From assembly GCA_007115705.1 (NCBI GenBank), contig QXEO01000413.1, positions 868,001 through 932,000 of the forward strand: 64,000 bases of DNA, written 5' to 3'. Below, one piece after another: positions 21,147 through 32,366 of the stretch (position 1 is the first letter of the stretch; every line of letters starts with the position of its first letter). The translations under genes were made by a program, and so were the position numbers. Under the pieces are notes generated by a model. The model ran no database searches. It saw nothing but the letters and a program-made list of their open reading frames with translations, and had not been told where the DNA came from. Source of the stretch: Dactylis glomerata (Eukaryota > Streptophyta > Magnoliopsida > Poales > Poaceae).

Positions 21147-22563
21147 GCTGAGATTGAAGCCGAGGCTGCTACAGAAGAAGAAACTGATGGTGATGATGGT
21201 TGGGAGGTTGACCGTGTTCCTACGGAAAATGTTTGCACGATGCACATTCACAAGTGGTGCACTTTGAGGAGGTTGAATCCGTACCATTTTAGCTCATGTA
21301 AAAATGATGAAGACCTCAGGTTTTGGACCAAAGCTCAATAGAAGATTATGCATGATGTCTATCTCTCTATGTCCAAAAGGTCTGCCATTGCTCGAGCCAA
21401 GTCCCTTAATACCAACTAGATGCATCTTCATACGGATGAGGCTCCTCTTCTTCGTCACACATTGGAAGGCTTGGGTCTTTGGCGCCTTGTTTGTTTCAAC
21501 CAAGACTATTGTCCTGAGCCTGTGCAACAATTATATTGCACCATCTACTATCATAAGATTGGGACCTTTGATATTACTTGGATGTGTGGAAACCATAAGA
21601 TCTCAAGCACCAAGTTAGACTTTGCTACTTCTCTCAGCGGTACTCAGCTATTTGAGCATGAGGAAGACCTTCTGTTTTGCTACCCTGCTGACAAGAGGAT
21701 CAAGCCTGGTGTGATTAGCTCTATGTATCCCGCTTACCACCAGCTTACTTATGTGCTTAAGGATACTATCTATCAAAAGGCGGGAGACTACTCTGCTATC
21801 CCAGGCCACATGGTCAACATCATGTGTCTTGCTCATCATGACACCCTTTGCCCTATTGATGGTATTGATTTTATTTGGCAAGAGATTCACAACGGATTCA
21901 TTGAGAGACGGTCACCGGCTTATGCTCCTTATCTTCAGCGATTCTTCATGTTTGCTGCTAGAGAGCATTGGTCTGATATTATGTCTGGACAGAAGTTAGT
22001 CACCCATGAGCTGCACGCCCCCACGGTTGTGCCGGGTCCTGTTCCACCTGAGTATGTTGCTTCTATTCATCCCAGCTCTCGCCCTTCTGGTTCTTCTCGG
22101 CCCTTCGAGCATGGCAGCAAGAAGCGCCATGATCCTTAGTCTCAGGCCGGTCCCTCCACTAGACCGCATGTTTCAGCTCCCCGCAGAAGGGGGGAGTCGG
22201 TGCCTTCTTCCGGAGTTTGTTTTCCACTTGCCGAGATGCCCGTGCCTATAGTCATGATGCCCATGAGTTTGCCAAGGAAGGTGCCACATTCAGAATGCAG
22301 CTCGCAGAGCTCAGGGTTTCTCTTCTCAGGAGGATCCTCCTGAGTTGGCTCCCTGAGCCTATGTTGATGTCCTGATGCCTGGTGTCACTGATGCTGATTG
22401 GTATTCCTACTTTGGTGGTGGCTATGTAGATGGTTTTGATGGTGGCTATGGTGGTGCTTTAGCTTTTGCTCCCGGCGGCTATGGTGGAGGTTCCTATGTT
22501 GATCCTCAATGTGTTCCCCATGGTGGTGATGCGAGTGGCTCCTCACACCCTCATGATGAGTGA
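21147..22563 (+). pseudogene. 3' part of the env-like third ORF (left Copia)
   Basis: This resumes the ORF cut at 12,298. An acidic start is followed, from 21,420, by a 239-codon open stretch with LEGLGLWRLVCFNQDYCPEP, IGTFDITWMCGNHKIS, GDYSAIPGHMVNIMCLAHHD and YAPYLQRFFMFAA. It parallels the protein at 57,795-59,390 segment by segment: RQDYNPRLIQQFFATLEF, FTWLSGE, GLVHLLHHAHLVFEA, YAPFIMRLII. Stops near 21,342 and 21,418 and at 22,139 show decay. The tail at 22,375-22,563 is glycine- and tyrosine-rich, whereas the right-hand copy ends in an acidic tail. The function is unproven. Confidence 0.6.
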
Positions 22564-22983
22564 TGGTTTTACTGTCTTGTCTACTCTCTTTTTCTCCTTT
22601 TTGGTGCTTTAGTGCCAAAGGGGGAGAAGGAAGCCGAGTTCTATTTTTTGGATTTCATGTGAGTCACAAGTCACATATTTTGTGTTTATTCGTGTTTATT
22701 GACTTGTGTACTTGATTGCTTGGTTTGGTTTTATGTTGGACCTCCTTGTGCTACTTCATCGTTATTAGAGGACAATCACTTATCTATGCATGGTGATGTA
22801 TTATTACTTTCTATTATACTATCTCCATGTTATCCTCTAACTTGTCCTTACACCATGCCTTTACTAATGTTGTTATTAAATCTTGGCATAGTTTATTTTG
22901 AGCTAGGGGGAGTTTGCTCTAAATATTTTTATATCTTGAGAACTCTAATCCTAGTTGTCATCGTACACCAAAACAGGGGAGAT

Positions 22984-24381
22984 TGTAAGGGAATTTTTCC
23001 CTTATATTTATTTTGGTGATGATGACATGTATTTATGGGACTAATATAATCTCCAAATTTCATTCTAAGATTTACTCCCTTGTGTTGATAATGATGAGAG
23101 GAAGGAGATCCCCCAATCCAAAAAGAAGAAAAGAGACGGCATACTCCATTTTCGGCTATTCTTTGAGTATTAGGTATGCCACACTGTTAAGAGGGGCTCT
23201 CGATGAACTTGTTAAGGCTGATCTATCTCCTATAAAATTCCAACCTATCACTTTGAGCCCAAAAGATCAAAATCCCTCTTGCTCAATCATTTCAGCCGCA
23301 GGTCGGAGCAGGGGCCAGAGTAGCTCTGGGCAGAGTAGTGAAGCTGACAGGCTTCCAACTTTGCCCCGGAGTATCACCCAGATCTGCTCCGGGCCAGGCC
23401 GGAGAAGTGACCGGAGCAGCTCCGGACCGTACTCTGAGCGGAGCAGTGAAGCTAGCAGGCTTCCAGCTTTGCCCCAGAGTATCACCGAGAGCTGCTCCGG
23501 GCCAGGCCAGAGCAGTGGCCGGAGCATCTCCAAACCGTACTCCGGGCAGAGCAGTGAAGCTAGTAGGCTTCTGCTTCGACTCCGGAGCACTGTCCAGGGC
23601 TACTCTGGGCTAGGCCGGAGCAGTGGCCGGAGCCACTCCGGGCCACTCCGGGATGACATTCTTTCGTTGTAACGGTCAGATTTCTGGGGGCCTTTATAAG
23701 CTGCCCCTTCTTCTCCAAGAGACACCTTGCACGAAAAAGAAGCTCATATTCCTCACTTTCTCTCTCCTCCATTGTTGAGCTCCATATATCCTTGAGATCT
23801 CTCATTCCCCCAAACCAAACCCTAATTCCTTTGGGGAATCGAGGGAGTAGGTCTTGATCTACATTTCCACCAAGCCAAAAGTGATTCCTCCTCAAGTTCA
23901 TCAAGTTGCTTATTACTCTTGGGTTTGTTGGGAAACCCTAGGCGTGCTAGGTCGCCCGGAAGCTTCCGGGTTGTGGATTTGTTTTGGGAAAGTTTGTGAA
24001 GGTTTGGAGACCACCTCAAGGTCTACCATGAGTGATTGAGCTCCTTGGTGGAGGAGGCTCAAGGAGAAGAAGGTGAGCCTCTGTGGCATTCGGGGGTCCT
24101 CGGTGGTAACCCGTAACTCTCCAACAGTGACTAGCTTACCCCCTAGAGAAGTGAGCATCGGGATGCATCTTCGTCTCTGCGTGCCTCAGTTATTCCTAAC
24201 CGAGTTCTCTTACTTGTGCTTTACCTTTGTGATAGCCTTCGTGCTTGAAGTATTTCCTTGTATCTTGTTAGTGTGGTTTTTCTTAGTTGTTAGGCTCATC
24301 TTTGTTATCCGCATAGACTAAAACTTGTGAAAAGAATAAGTAAATTTTGTAGAAACCTATTCACCCCCCTCTAGGTTACCA
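22984..24381 (+). repeat. 3' LTR of the left Copia element
   Basis: A purine-rich ACAGGGGAGAT precedes TGTAAGGGAATTT at 22,984. The end carries CCTATTCACCCCCCTCTAGG, the same LTR terminus seen inverted at 56,180-56,215 in the right-hand Copia element, and stops near TTACCA at 24,381. A TATA box (TTTATAA, 23,693-23,699) and the 108-bp tandem repeat at 23,333-23,660 are inside. A 219-codon ORF at 23,013-23,672 crosses the tandem array but has no recognisable domain. Confidence 0.65.
23333..23660 (+). repeat. 108-bp tandem repeat with CCGGAGC palindromes in the LTR
   Basis: Three units start at about 23,333, 23,441 and 23,549 (GAGYAGTGAAGCT), giving an exact 108-bp period. Each unit contains GC-rich inverted repeats of the GGAGC/GCTCC type, the best being CCGGAGCAGCTCCGG at 23,411-23,425. 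The period is a multiple of three, so a frame of 36-residue units stays open across it. Confidence 0.75.
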
Positions 24382-25035
24382 TATATATCCTTTAGTGGGG
24401 GAGGTTAGAGGAAAGCTAGGGGCTCCAGTAGACCGTCGGTTGTCTGTGCTTGAGGTGGGTGGGGTGGCGAGGCACCAAGGTAGCAATGCCGGCCGCGGGT
24501 GGTTGTAGAAGGCGGCCTGGCGAGTGGTTGAGCGGGAAGCAAGGAATAAGATGAGAAGGTCAAAGAAGAAGACGATGGGCGGATGCGCTTGAGGTTGGGG
24601 ACGAGAATATGAAGGTGCTCGATTGAAGACAAAGACGTGTCGATGGGCCTCACCTGGGAAACATCTCCTTCAGCCATCAATGTTGCATCAGGTGCAAAAA
24701 ACATCAAATTGGAGCTATTATATGACAATGTGGGCTAAGACTTAATAGAATTGAAAGGATACTCATATAAACAAGGTGCATCTTCTTTTCTAGAAGCTCA
24801 TATTTAAAGAATAATTTAATGTACAGGTATGCGTGATCTCCTCTATCCCGACAAAATCAATATCAGAAAATAGGAATTTTCGATAATTTAGGGTTTTAGA
24901 CCGATGCATTAACAATTTACAAATTTTAAACATAGATAATTCAAATTAACAACAATGTTTGTTTCAAAAGCACAATTTAGAAGAGGCAGCAACCAATCCA
25001 TACAAGTATGGATGAAAATGAGCCAAATCAAGAAA
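24382..25035. other. Unassigned sequence
   Basis: 24,382-24,660 is G-rich and could be an old coding or retroelement fragment; a minus-strand ORF at 24,405-24,728 has no motif I recognise. 24,730-25,035 is AT-rich with nothing supportable. Confidence 0.4.
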
Positions 25036-25935
25036 CATCCTTTTTTAGAGAAACCACATATTTCATTAATTAAAAATCAAGTTACAAGAAGCAACATACA
25101 GGGAAACTAATAGACAAACCGGGATAAAATGATTATCCTGAAAACATTGCAGATAAAACTTGTAAGAGATCGAGAAATACAAATCGATCCCTAGGGTTTC
25201 CTGCAACCATTGAAGCCAGCATCTGCCGCCCAACTCCAGCGCCGCCAAGGCGCAGGTCGGAAGAAACGTTGAGCCTCCACCATTGTAAGATCCAAGAAAG
25301 CACCATTGCCAACGAGGCTTTGTGAGTCGATGAATATGCCTTCTGTATGCAGCGAGGCACATGTCGTTGTGGAACGTCGACTGGGGGACGTCCCCGTGCT
25401 GTCTTGGACCAAGATCCATCATCTCCCATCAACGAAGTCGAGGAAGAACGGCAAATCCACCACCTCCGGACCAACATCCTCGCTCTAGATAAACCACCTC
25501 GCCCCGGCCGCCAGCGTAGGCTAGCGACACACTGAGAAACATATCTCGCCAGATCTAAAGAATAGCGAGAAGACTAAGCTGGCAATCTGAAGGACCAAAC
25601 AACACACATTGCCCTCACCTCCGAGACGCCACCGTGAAGGTCGTCACTGGTGTGGGAGTAGAGGCAAGGCATATTTATTTTTTCGGGCGCTGCTCCCACC
25701 ACCCCAACAATGCACCATAGCAAACAGACCCTAACCCTAGATGAAGGAACAAGGTCCCTCCTCCCTCCTGCCGTCGGAGCGGCAAGCAGAGGGAGAGGGA
25801 ACCAACGCTCTCACTGGCTGAGATCTGGGGAGGGAGATGCAACCGCTGCCGCCTGGGAGACGTGAGAGCGAACAGAACAATCAAGGAACAACCTTGTAGT
25901 TGTTGCCAACACCACCAACCACGCCACCGCAAGCA
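25036..25935 (-). mobile_element. Unclassified retroposon-like repeat, copy 1
   Basis: The minus strand shares its 3' part with the plus-strand copy at about 54,730-55,600. Common landmarks, in order, are a GC-rich start, ATCTCGCCAGATC region, AAACCCTAGGGATC, GGATAATCATTTTATCC and a TTTTTAATTAATRAAATAT end. A T-run at 25,040-25,046 on the plus strand may be the remains of a poly(A) tail. No protein domain is visible. I infer a non-autonomous LINE-like element. Confidence 0.5.
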
Positions 25936-25946
25936 CAAGCACCTGT

Positions 25947-26319
25947 TGTGGATCACGCTATGTAAAACAAAAGAAATTATAGCTTAAACCAAGATTGAGC
26001 TTGCAAGAAATATGCAAGGAATCACGTACCCTCATAGATCAAGCTAGTGGAAAGATTGTCGATGACAAGGTTGATGTAGTTGTATTTTGATTCCCGTAGC
26101 TAACCTTGTTTTAGCCGCACAAAGATGTGTTCTATTTCTCCAACTCCCACGATCCGAGTGTCGCACGTGTAACAACTTCGTCGGTATCCAACTTGACGTT
26201 GCTGCGTCGAGCGTGTGATCAAGCACACAGAATACCAGAATATGTCTGTGAAGATCCGGCAGCACTTCCGCATTACAACTAGATAAGATCTAATCATGAT
26301 AGAAGTCCAGTAGTGCTTC

Positions 26320-26367
<48 letters not shown>

Positions 26368-26430
26368 CAACACCAATGGCTAGGGCGGCAACGACGATTG
26401 TGGTGGCAGTGGCTATGGGTGGTGACGACA
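25947..26430 (-). repeat. 3' LTR-like segment of a non-autonomous Copia-like element
   Basis: It is a diverged direct repeat of 27,790-28,240. Both begin TGKGGATC on the plus strand and share AAACCAAGATKGAGCTTGCAA, the ACCCGAGTGTCGCACGTG-type block and the end with AAGATCYGGCAGC. An (AG)n microsatellite at 26,323-26,363 occupies the position of a shorter GAGAG tract in the other copy. Similarity ends near 26,430. The segment is shorter than the partner, so it is probably truncated. Confidence 0.5.
26323..26363. repeat. (AG)n microsatellite
   Basis: About 20 uninterrupted AG dinucleotides lie within the LTR-like segment. Confidence 0.95.
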
Positions 26431-27773
26431 AGATCAATTTTAGATTTATCTCAATTAACAAACCTAGTGTAAAGGTAGATGACTGATACCATTAACTACA
26501 ACAAATAATGCAAATTCACTTAGATTAATTGTTCATGATTAATTGCTACTTAACATTAACAAGTTTAATTAGAGTAAGCTCCCACATGATTGTTACTTAC
26601 TGATTCAAGATCCATGCACACTTCGATAACATTGATGTGACATCACTGATGCTAGCGGGATGCACATGGTAGGCCATCATGCCAATCACATCAACCATAT
26701 GACTCTTGTTAATATTTTGACTCTTGTGTTCCGAACTTATGACGATCTTAGTAGGATGTCAAGGCAACCTTAGTGTTCCAGCAGTTTGTAGGGTTCTCAT
26801 CCATCTTATGAACTTCAAAGTGCGCACCCATGTGACATGACCCACGCACATCAATAACCTCTAGAGAACGCCACATCGAGGGAGAACACAACTTCTTGAT
26901 ATTTTAAGTGAGGGATCACCCTATTTATTACGACTACCAAGCTAGCAAACAAAATGCATAAATGGATTAACATCAGAGGAAATTCATAATTATAGTGACA
27001 TGGTATATGCCTTGACATCAAGGAACTCCTTCTTCAACCTTCTTTGGAGCCGAACACCTTCTTTGTGCACAGTCATAGCATCGAGGTCTATCGTTGCTAG
27101 ATTGTCACTGCCACTTCTTGCAAGTACTACTACTTGTAACGCATAGCTAGTAAAGTAAATTCAATAAGGCTTTGATAGTTGACGTGCAAGTCAATATAAT
27201 AATTAAGTTACAATCGTCATGACTCTAGTCGCTCTTGTTGTACTCAAGACACACAAGTCATGACAAAGAATAATTTCAACATAGATACATCACATTGCAA
27301 ACTTCAGTTATACCACACCACTTCCTGCAAAAATGAATTAGGTGCCTCTATCCATTCTTGCTACAATACATGACTCTAGGGCTTTGAAGCAAATAGTTGC
27401 TACCTACAAGATCATTGAGCATAATTTTCAAGTTTGATGTTTGCGGTGTGTCAAACTAGACATTCCAAGATCTGGAGCTTGCACTAAGCTTCTTCAATAC
27501 ACATGATCCCCGTAAATATTTAACTTAGTCGATAACCTTCCAATCGCATAGACTTCAAACTTTAGCTAAAGTGAGAGAAACTGACATCCACAAAGGCGAT
27601 GTAGCCGCACTTAATGCACTATTATCGCAGTAGTCTCGGTCCGACAACCTTAAAGTCGGCCGGAAACTCACAATACCGCCAAGATCAAGATTAGAAATAT
27701 AGAGGGTAACAAACATGATCATCATACCGATTACCTTAACCTCTATCTGTACCTACAACCTAAACATAACATT
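26431..27773 (-). mobile_element. Internal region of the non-autonomous Copia-like element
   Basis: This is 1.3 kb between the two LTR-like segments, AT-rich and without a long ORF or recognisable gag or pol motif. With the primer-binding site at 27,774-27,785 it suggests a short non-autonomous retrotransposon that depended on another element's enzymes. Confidence 0.4.
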
Positions 27774-27785
27774 GCTCTGATACCA
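27774..27785 (-). other. Copia-type primer-binding site (initiator Met tRNA complement)
   Basis: The minus strand reads TGGTATCAGAGC four bases inside the LTR-like end. It is the standard Copia primer-binding site complementary to the initiator tRNA-Met 3' end. It fixes the orientation and identifies 27,790 upward as a 5' LTR. Confidence 0.75.
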
Positions 27786-27789
27786 CTAT

Positions 27790-29003
27790 TGGGGATCGCA
27801 CTACACAAAACAAAATATTTCTTGCGCATAAACCAAGATGGAGCTTGCAAGGAAGAGGCAACAGATCATGTAATCTCGTAGATCGAGCTAGCAGAAAGAT
27901 TGTTGATGATGAGATTGTAGTTGTGAGTCGATTCCCGCAACTAATTGGTTTAGTTGCGAGAAAATGTGTTCTCCTTCTACGGCTCCCACGACCCGAGTGT
28001 CGCACGTGCAACACCTCTGTTCGTATCCACAGGTATGAGCTTGGCGTCGCTGCATAGAATGTGCAAACAAGCACACAGACTACATGGAATATGTTGATGA
28101 AGATCTGGCAGCGGTTCTGCTATCCGACCAGCAGCGTTTCCGCACATGCACGCGCGCGAGAGAGGAAGAGATAGAGGAGAGAGGTCGGTGTCAAAGGCTA
28201 GGGTGGTGGTGGAGGCGGTGACTATGGGCAGTGGTGGCGGTTTGGTGGGATGGGTGGTAGGCTAGGGTTAGCCCTAGGCCGCCCCTTCATATATGGGGGA
28301 CAAGCCTCCCCCTTTCCCCTTACCCAAACCGACTAGGTGAGGGAGTCAGAGTTCTATCCGAACTCCTCCCTCCCCAAACTTAGGGTGGGAGTCCACCAAG
28401 TGAACTCCTCCCTTCCTCCTTGGCCGGTCAGGTGGCCCATGCGGCCCATGGCCCCTGGTTCCCCTCTGAGTTTTGACCTTCCAGAGTTTTCTTTGACCCT
28501 TCAAAATATTTCAAACCTTCCGAGAATGTTTTGGTGTTGACCTAGAATTCTCCGCAACCTTCCACATATGTTCTGTAGGGTTTTGGACCATTACGAAACC
28601 ATCCATGACATCGTGGAACCATTCTAAGACTTCTCTGAACACCTTCGAGTATCCCATCTCTCTTATCTATTCATAGAACTCATATTCAATCGATGCTACA
28701 CCTTTAAGTGAGTGCTCTAATGGGTTCGGATATACGTAGACATGTGCGGACACCTCTGCGACAATAATCACTTGTGAGCTCTTGAATCGCTGCAATGATT
28801 CCTACATATAACACGAAGATCTTTATCGTGTGAACCGTTACAATTGTCTGTTAGGGTTTCGATTTACTTAGTGATACTTTGCACCACTCGACATGAAATT
28901 GTTATTTTGTATCTCGTTTCTTCATGGTGTTCTCTCTTTACTCCTACCATGTTATCAATGTTCTTGTTGATAACAAGTTAGTCATATTTCCAACCAGATG
29001 ATG
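27790..29003 (-). repeat. 5' LTR of the non-autonomous Copia-like element
   Basis: The inner end is set by the primer-binding site. The outer end is tentatively at 29,003, where the minus strand reads TGGTTGGAAATATGACTAAC. I could not find a matching target duplication at the two outer ends, so either an end is mis-set or the element was rearranged. Only the first 450 bp have a visible partner in the 3' segment. Confidence 0.45.
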
Positions 29004-29381
29004 ACAAACATCGCAACACTGAGTGGGCCCAGAAAATATCTCTCCATTGTCGGGGTAGTAAATCCCAATCTCGAGACAATAGAGCTATAGTGTACCTTCC
29101 AATTACTCCACCATCAATCTAGTAATTACCCCTCGTCTATTTCTCTCATGGTCTAACAAAACCTATAAATGACAATGTTCTTTATACATGATTAAATACC
29201 AACAACATATTAACGACTTAGTTTCGTGTTATATCAATAGGGTCTTATCTAGCACCATTGTTCACCTCGAACAATGCTCCCACTTATTATCGGCAACCTC
29301 GTAACACTTATGTATGCTTATAGTCTAGGAAAACAAGACTACCAAATAATATGTTAACTAATATCAGAGGCAAGATCATGA
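29004..29381. other. Copia-like non-coding fragment
   Basis: It contains, on the minus strand, AATAAGTGGGAGCATTG near 29,280, similar to a Copia polypurine tract and LTR start. No ORF is supported. It may be the leftover of another Copia element into which the neighbour inserted. Confidence 0.3.
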
Positions 29382-29597
29382 TGTTGGAACCCTGGGTTTA
29401 GGGGTTCCCTTGATCTCCCTCTCTCTCTCCCTCAGTAGTGGTAAGTATAGATAAACAGGGTACACACGTGTAATTATATTTTCCTCTAAATCTCATATTC
29501 GGAATCAATATAGTTATACATAGAATATAAACACTTAATGAACATAGACATATGAATAATACAACTTTATTATTTCTTCTAGGAAATATTTCCAACA
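29382..29597 (-). repeat. Short LTR-like segment with TGTTGGAA/TTCCAACA ends
   Basis: The 216-bp segment has perfect 8-bp inverted termini, TGTTGGAA and TTCCAACA. The minus-strand start, TGTTGGAAATATTTCCTAG followed by an AATAATAAAGT block, matches the opening of BARE/Angela-type Copia LTRs. The usual LTR is about 1.7 kb, so this is either an internally deleted LTR or a TRIM-like short LTR. Flanking five-base duplications do not match. Confidence 0.4.
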
Positions 29598-29639
29598 ACA
29601 CCCCCATCATTGCCGCCACCGCCGTCACCTCTAGCTGGA

Positions 29640-30420
29640 GCAGCTCTTGCCACAACAGGTCTTTTTCTTCTAGAATCCCTACCCTTCTCATCTTCCACCA
29701 CTCTTTTGTTAGAGCATCCATTGTAGTGAATCCAACATTATCACCCGATTCTCCTCGGCAAGGATACAGACTCTAGCCTTGCTATCCTCGAGATGAATTT
29801 TTCATTCTTCAAACTCTTCCTTCGCTTCTCATGTTCTCTAATTTGAAGCCACCTTGTCATTTTATCTTGTTGCTTCTTCTATGCTAAAGCTTTTCTGGAT
29901 TCCAATTGCTCATGTGCCATTTTTTCTTTGGATCTCATCATCTCATCGATCTTCTCCCCGAACCTTTTGTTCTTCTCTTTTCTCCTTCCATTTGGCCACC
30001 ATTTGTCTCCTTCCTCCTTTTGGGGTATCATAATCCTCATCGTCATCCAAAGTAATGCACCCCTTTTTATTGATGGAGGAGCTTCTTAATACCTCAACTT
30101 ACACTTCTCACTATGTTCAAGCAACTTCCACAATGTTGGATCACAAAATGGTTTGTTTTTGCTTGCGGACATTTTCTTGTACCTTTCTTGTGCTATCTGC
30201 TATGTCATCCTACATTCACACAATAGTAAAGACAAAGGTGAGGACATTCATAGTTATAACAATAGAATAAATTTTGAAACCGAATGACCAAACAAACTCA
30301 CGTAGTTATCAATTGTGCATCCACTTGGAGGTGCATTGTTCACTTGGTCCAAACATACATTCCAACGGATACAACATTGTTTGATCACATCATATCGACC
30401 TTGGAGAGATCTCGTTGTCC
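29640..30420 (-). pseudogene. Degenerate Harbinger-type ORF1 (NAM-associated-like) remnant
   Basis: Pieces of minus-strand translation in different frames read SGCTIDDY, KMSASKN with a following PF, LWKLLEHSEKCKLR, APPSIKKG with an LDDDEDYD segment, and KIDEMMRSKEKMAHEQLES. This order is typical of the accessory ORF1 protein of PIF/Harbinger transposons, annotated in plants as a NAM-associated C-terminal domain. Several stops, frameshifts and what looks like an intron (about 30,200-30,300) break it. No transposase accompanies it here. Confidence 0.5.
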
Positions 30421-30427
30421 GTGTTGA

Positions 30428-31221
30428 CACTACAAAAGAGCAGGCTGGCGTGCACCTAATCGTCGGGGCGGTGACCCGACACGTAGAAGCCGCAATACCT
30501 CATTTCCCTTAGCACGGCATAAAAAAGTGTTGCTCTTTGTCGACACCCACCACGACACCTTTTTGTACCGATATGAACTATATGACGATGTATAATAGTA
30601 TGTTGTCCTTGTTAGCCTCCGGAATATTCTATTCACCAGGTAAATAACTTTTGCAGGGAAAATTTGCTTGTGCTGTCCAAAAAATCCAATGGCCATGGGG
30701 GCATTCTTGTAGTGGATGGCCTTAGGTGGGTCATCCTACCAAATCTTTTAGTTCTTAGTGGGCCATTGGTAGGTCGGCCCGCTAAATCTTTAGCATGGTA
30801 CATGTGGGCCAGCCTGTGAAATCTTTTGTAGGCCATAGGCGGACCAGCCCGCTAAATCTTTATCAAGGCTTTGCAAGCCATATGTGGGACGACCCGCTTA
30901 AATTTTATTAGGTCTGTCATTTATGATATATTTAAAACCATGCTAGAAAAGATGACAGTGTGATCAGATAGTTAACGACATTTGTCACATGCCAGTTAGG
31001 GTGTCGTGAGCACTCAGATGGTCCACGCGACACCTATCTACCAAGGTAACAAATTTCGTGGTTGATGACACATATCTACCATGAGTTTTGAAAACCCGTG
31101 GTAGAACCATCTGTGAAGTTCCATAGACCACCATGTGCATTTTATGGTTAAAGGCACTTTAATAACAAATAGCCCTTCTAACATGAAATCTGACCATGGT
31201 AGATAGACACTTTTTGTGGTG
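30428..31221. mobile_element. Candidate non-autonomous DNA transposon with internal repeats
   Basis: The segment opens CACTACAAAA and closes TTTTTGTGGTG, resembling CACTA-superfamily ends with one mismatch. GAC flanks both sides if the ends are moved in by one base. Inside, 30,710-30,910 has three or more diverged repeats of about 55 bp with GGCCCGCTAAATCTTTA, such as subterminal repeats. No transposase is present. Confidence 0.35.
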
Positions 31222-32366
31222 ACAACGCCTTACACTGCCATGATATGCCGCCACAAACACATAAACTAGTAGACTCTAAGCAGGCCGCAAACAAACAACC
31301 TGGTGGACTCCGAGCGTGCGGTCAAATGAGACCCATCATACCACGCGAAGTTCGAACCCACGACATGGGTAGATGCGCTCCCGAACTTCTGCCACACAAT
31401 GCCTCCTTCAAACCATTTCCCTGCCATTGAACTCCATCTCCACTACCCACAACATCTACATAGCGCCGATGGGGATTTGAACCTAGGTGCTATGCTTATA
31501 GATGGGACAGCTAGCTTACGTTCACCCGTGGGCACGATCGAAATTTGGACAGCCCTTTTCTAACAGAACATGTGGGTGAGGGAAAGAGAATGCTGCCACC
31601 ACCACCACCGGAGAGGAGGGGACAAAACATTGCCCCGCCTGGGAGGAGGGAGAAGAGGATAGCACCAACGCCACCATAACGTCTATTTCCTCCGCCACCT
31701 GCACCGGCCGAACCGCCGTCAGCCCCAGCCGCGGCCGGCGCACTGCTACAACGCCTTGCTGCCCTGCCCCAATCTCCCCCTCCGCCGATCCATCACTACC
31801 CTAGCCATCCCTCTAACTTCCATCGGCACCATGTTCATCGTGAACCCCGCACCCTCCACCCGAAGTGTTTTTGCTCGCTGCTGGCTCGACGTTGCTTTCT
31901 CCACCGTGGCCAGCTGCGGCTTCGTCGGATCTGTCGAGGTGGATGGCGATTGTGGTGCGGGAGATGAGCTTCAGCGAGGTGGGAGGTCGGATTTGGAGGG
32001 GAGTGGCGCCACCACCGTAAAGATCGGGGATGGAGTGGAGGTACAGGCGCACAACAGGGAAAGAGGACTTGGATCGAGATTTGATTGAAAAGAGAAAGGG
32101 GACAATGAGATAAAGAATAGGTGGGACCCACATGGGCTGACACGAGTTACAGTTAACTGTATCCACGTTCACCCAGCAAAGAGTCGTCTCGGTTTATAGA
32201 CCCACTTCTCTAACCAAGTGAGTTAGACTCTCTTCCAGGACACATAAACAACTTCGACACACGGCCACGCCATCTTCAGCATAGAAAAATATGATCATTT
32301 ATTTCAGCGGTATATAAACATGAGATTCGGTTTACAGTCGTTATGAAAAAATGACATTTATCTACC
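31222..32366. other. Unassigned sequence with a GC-rich block
   Basis: 31,650-32,080 is GC-rich with a 110-aa plus-strand ORF (31,756-32,088) and overlapping minus-strand ORFs, none with a recognisable domain. It may be an old gene fragment. Elsewhere there are two short GTTCRAACC/GTTCAAATC motifs but no foldable tRNA. Confidence 0.35.

Larger units (their letters stand above)
6043..24381 (+). mobile_element. Degenerate SIRE/Maximus-type Ty1/Copia element
   Basis: The pieces occur in SIRE order on the plus strand: gag fragment (6,058-6,345), protease and integrase (8,184-9,400), linker, RT stub and RNase H (9,400-10,865), GC-rich spacer (10,866-12,024), env-like third ORF (12,025-12,298 and 21,147-22,563), polypurine tract and 3' LTR (22,984-24,381). 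A third ORF between pol and the 3' LTR is the hallmark of SIRE-lineage Copia elements. The 5' LTR is not in the window. The element is interrupted by unrelated DNA at about 6,346-7,990 and by a Tat/Retand element at 12,299-21,141. Multiple stops and a missing RT core make it inactive. Confidence 0.75.

Noticed and set aside
23013..23672. 219-codon plus-strand ORF in the Copia LTR
   Set aside because: It lies in the U3-like part upstream of the TATA box and owes its length to a 108-bp (36-codon) tandem repeat. No domain is recognisable.
31340..31500. Pol III B-box-like motifs (GTTCGAACC; GTTCAAATC on the minus strand)
   Set aside because: No A box at the right distance and the arms do not pair into a tRNA cloverleaf, so I do not call a tRNA or SINE.
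31756..32088. 110-codon ORF in a GC-rich patch
   Set aside because: Overlapping frames on both strands are equally open and no family motif is visible.
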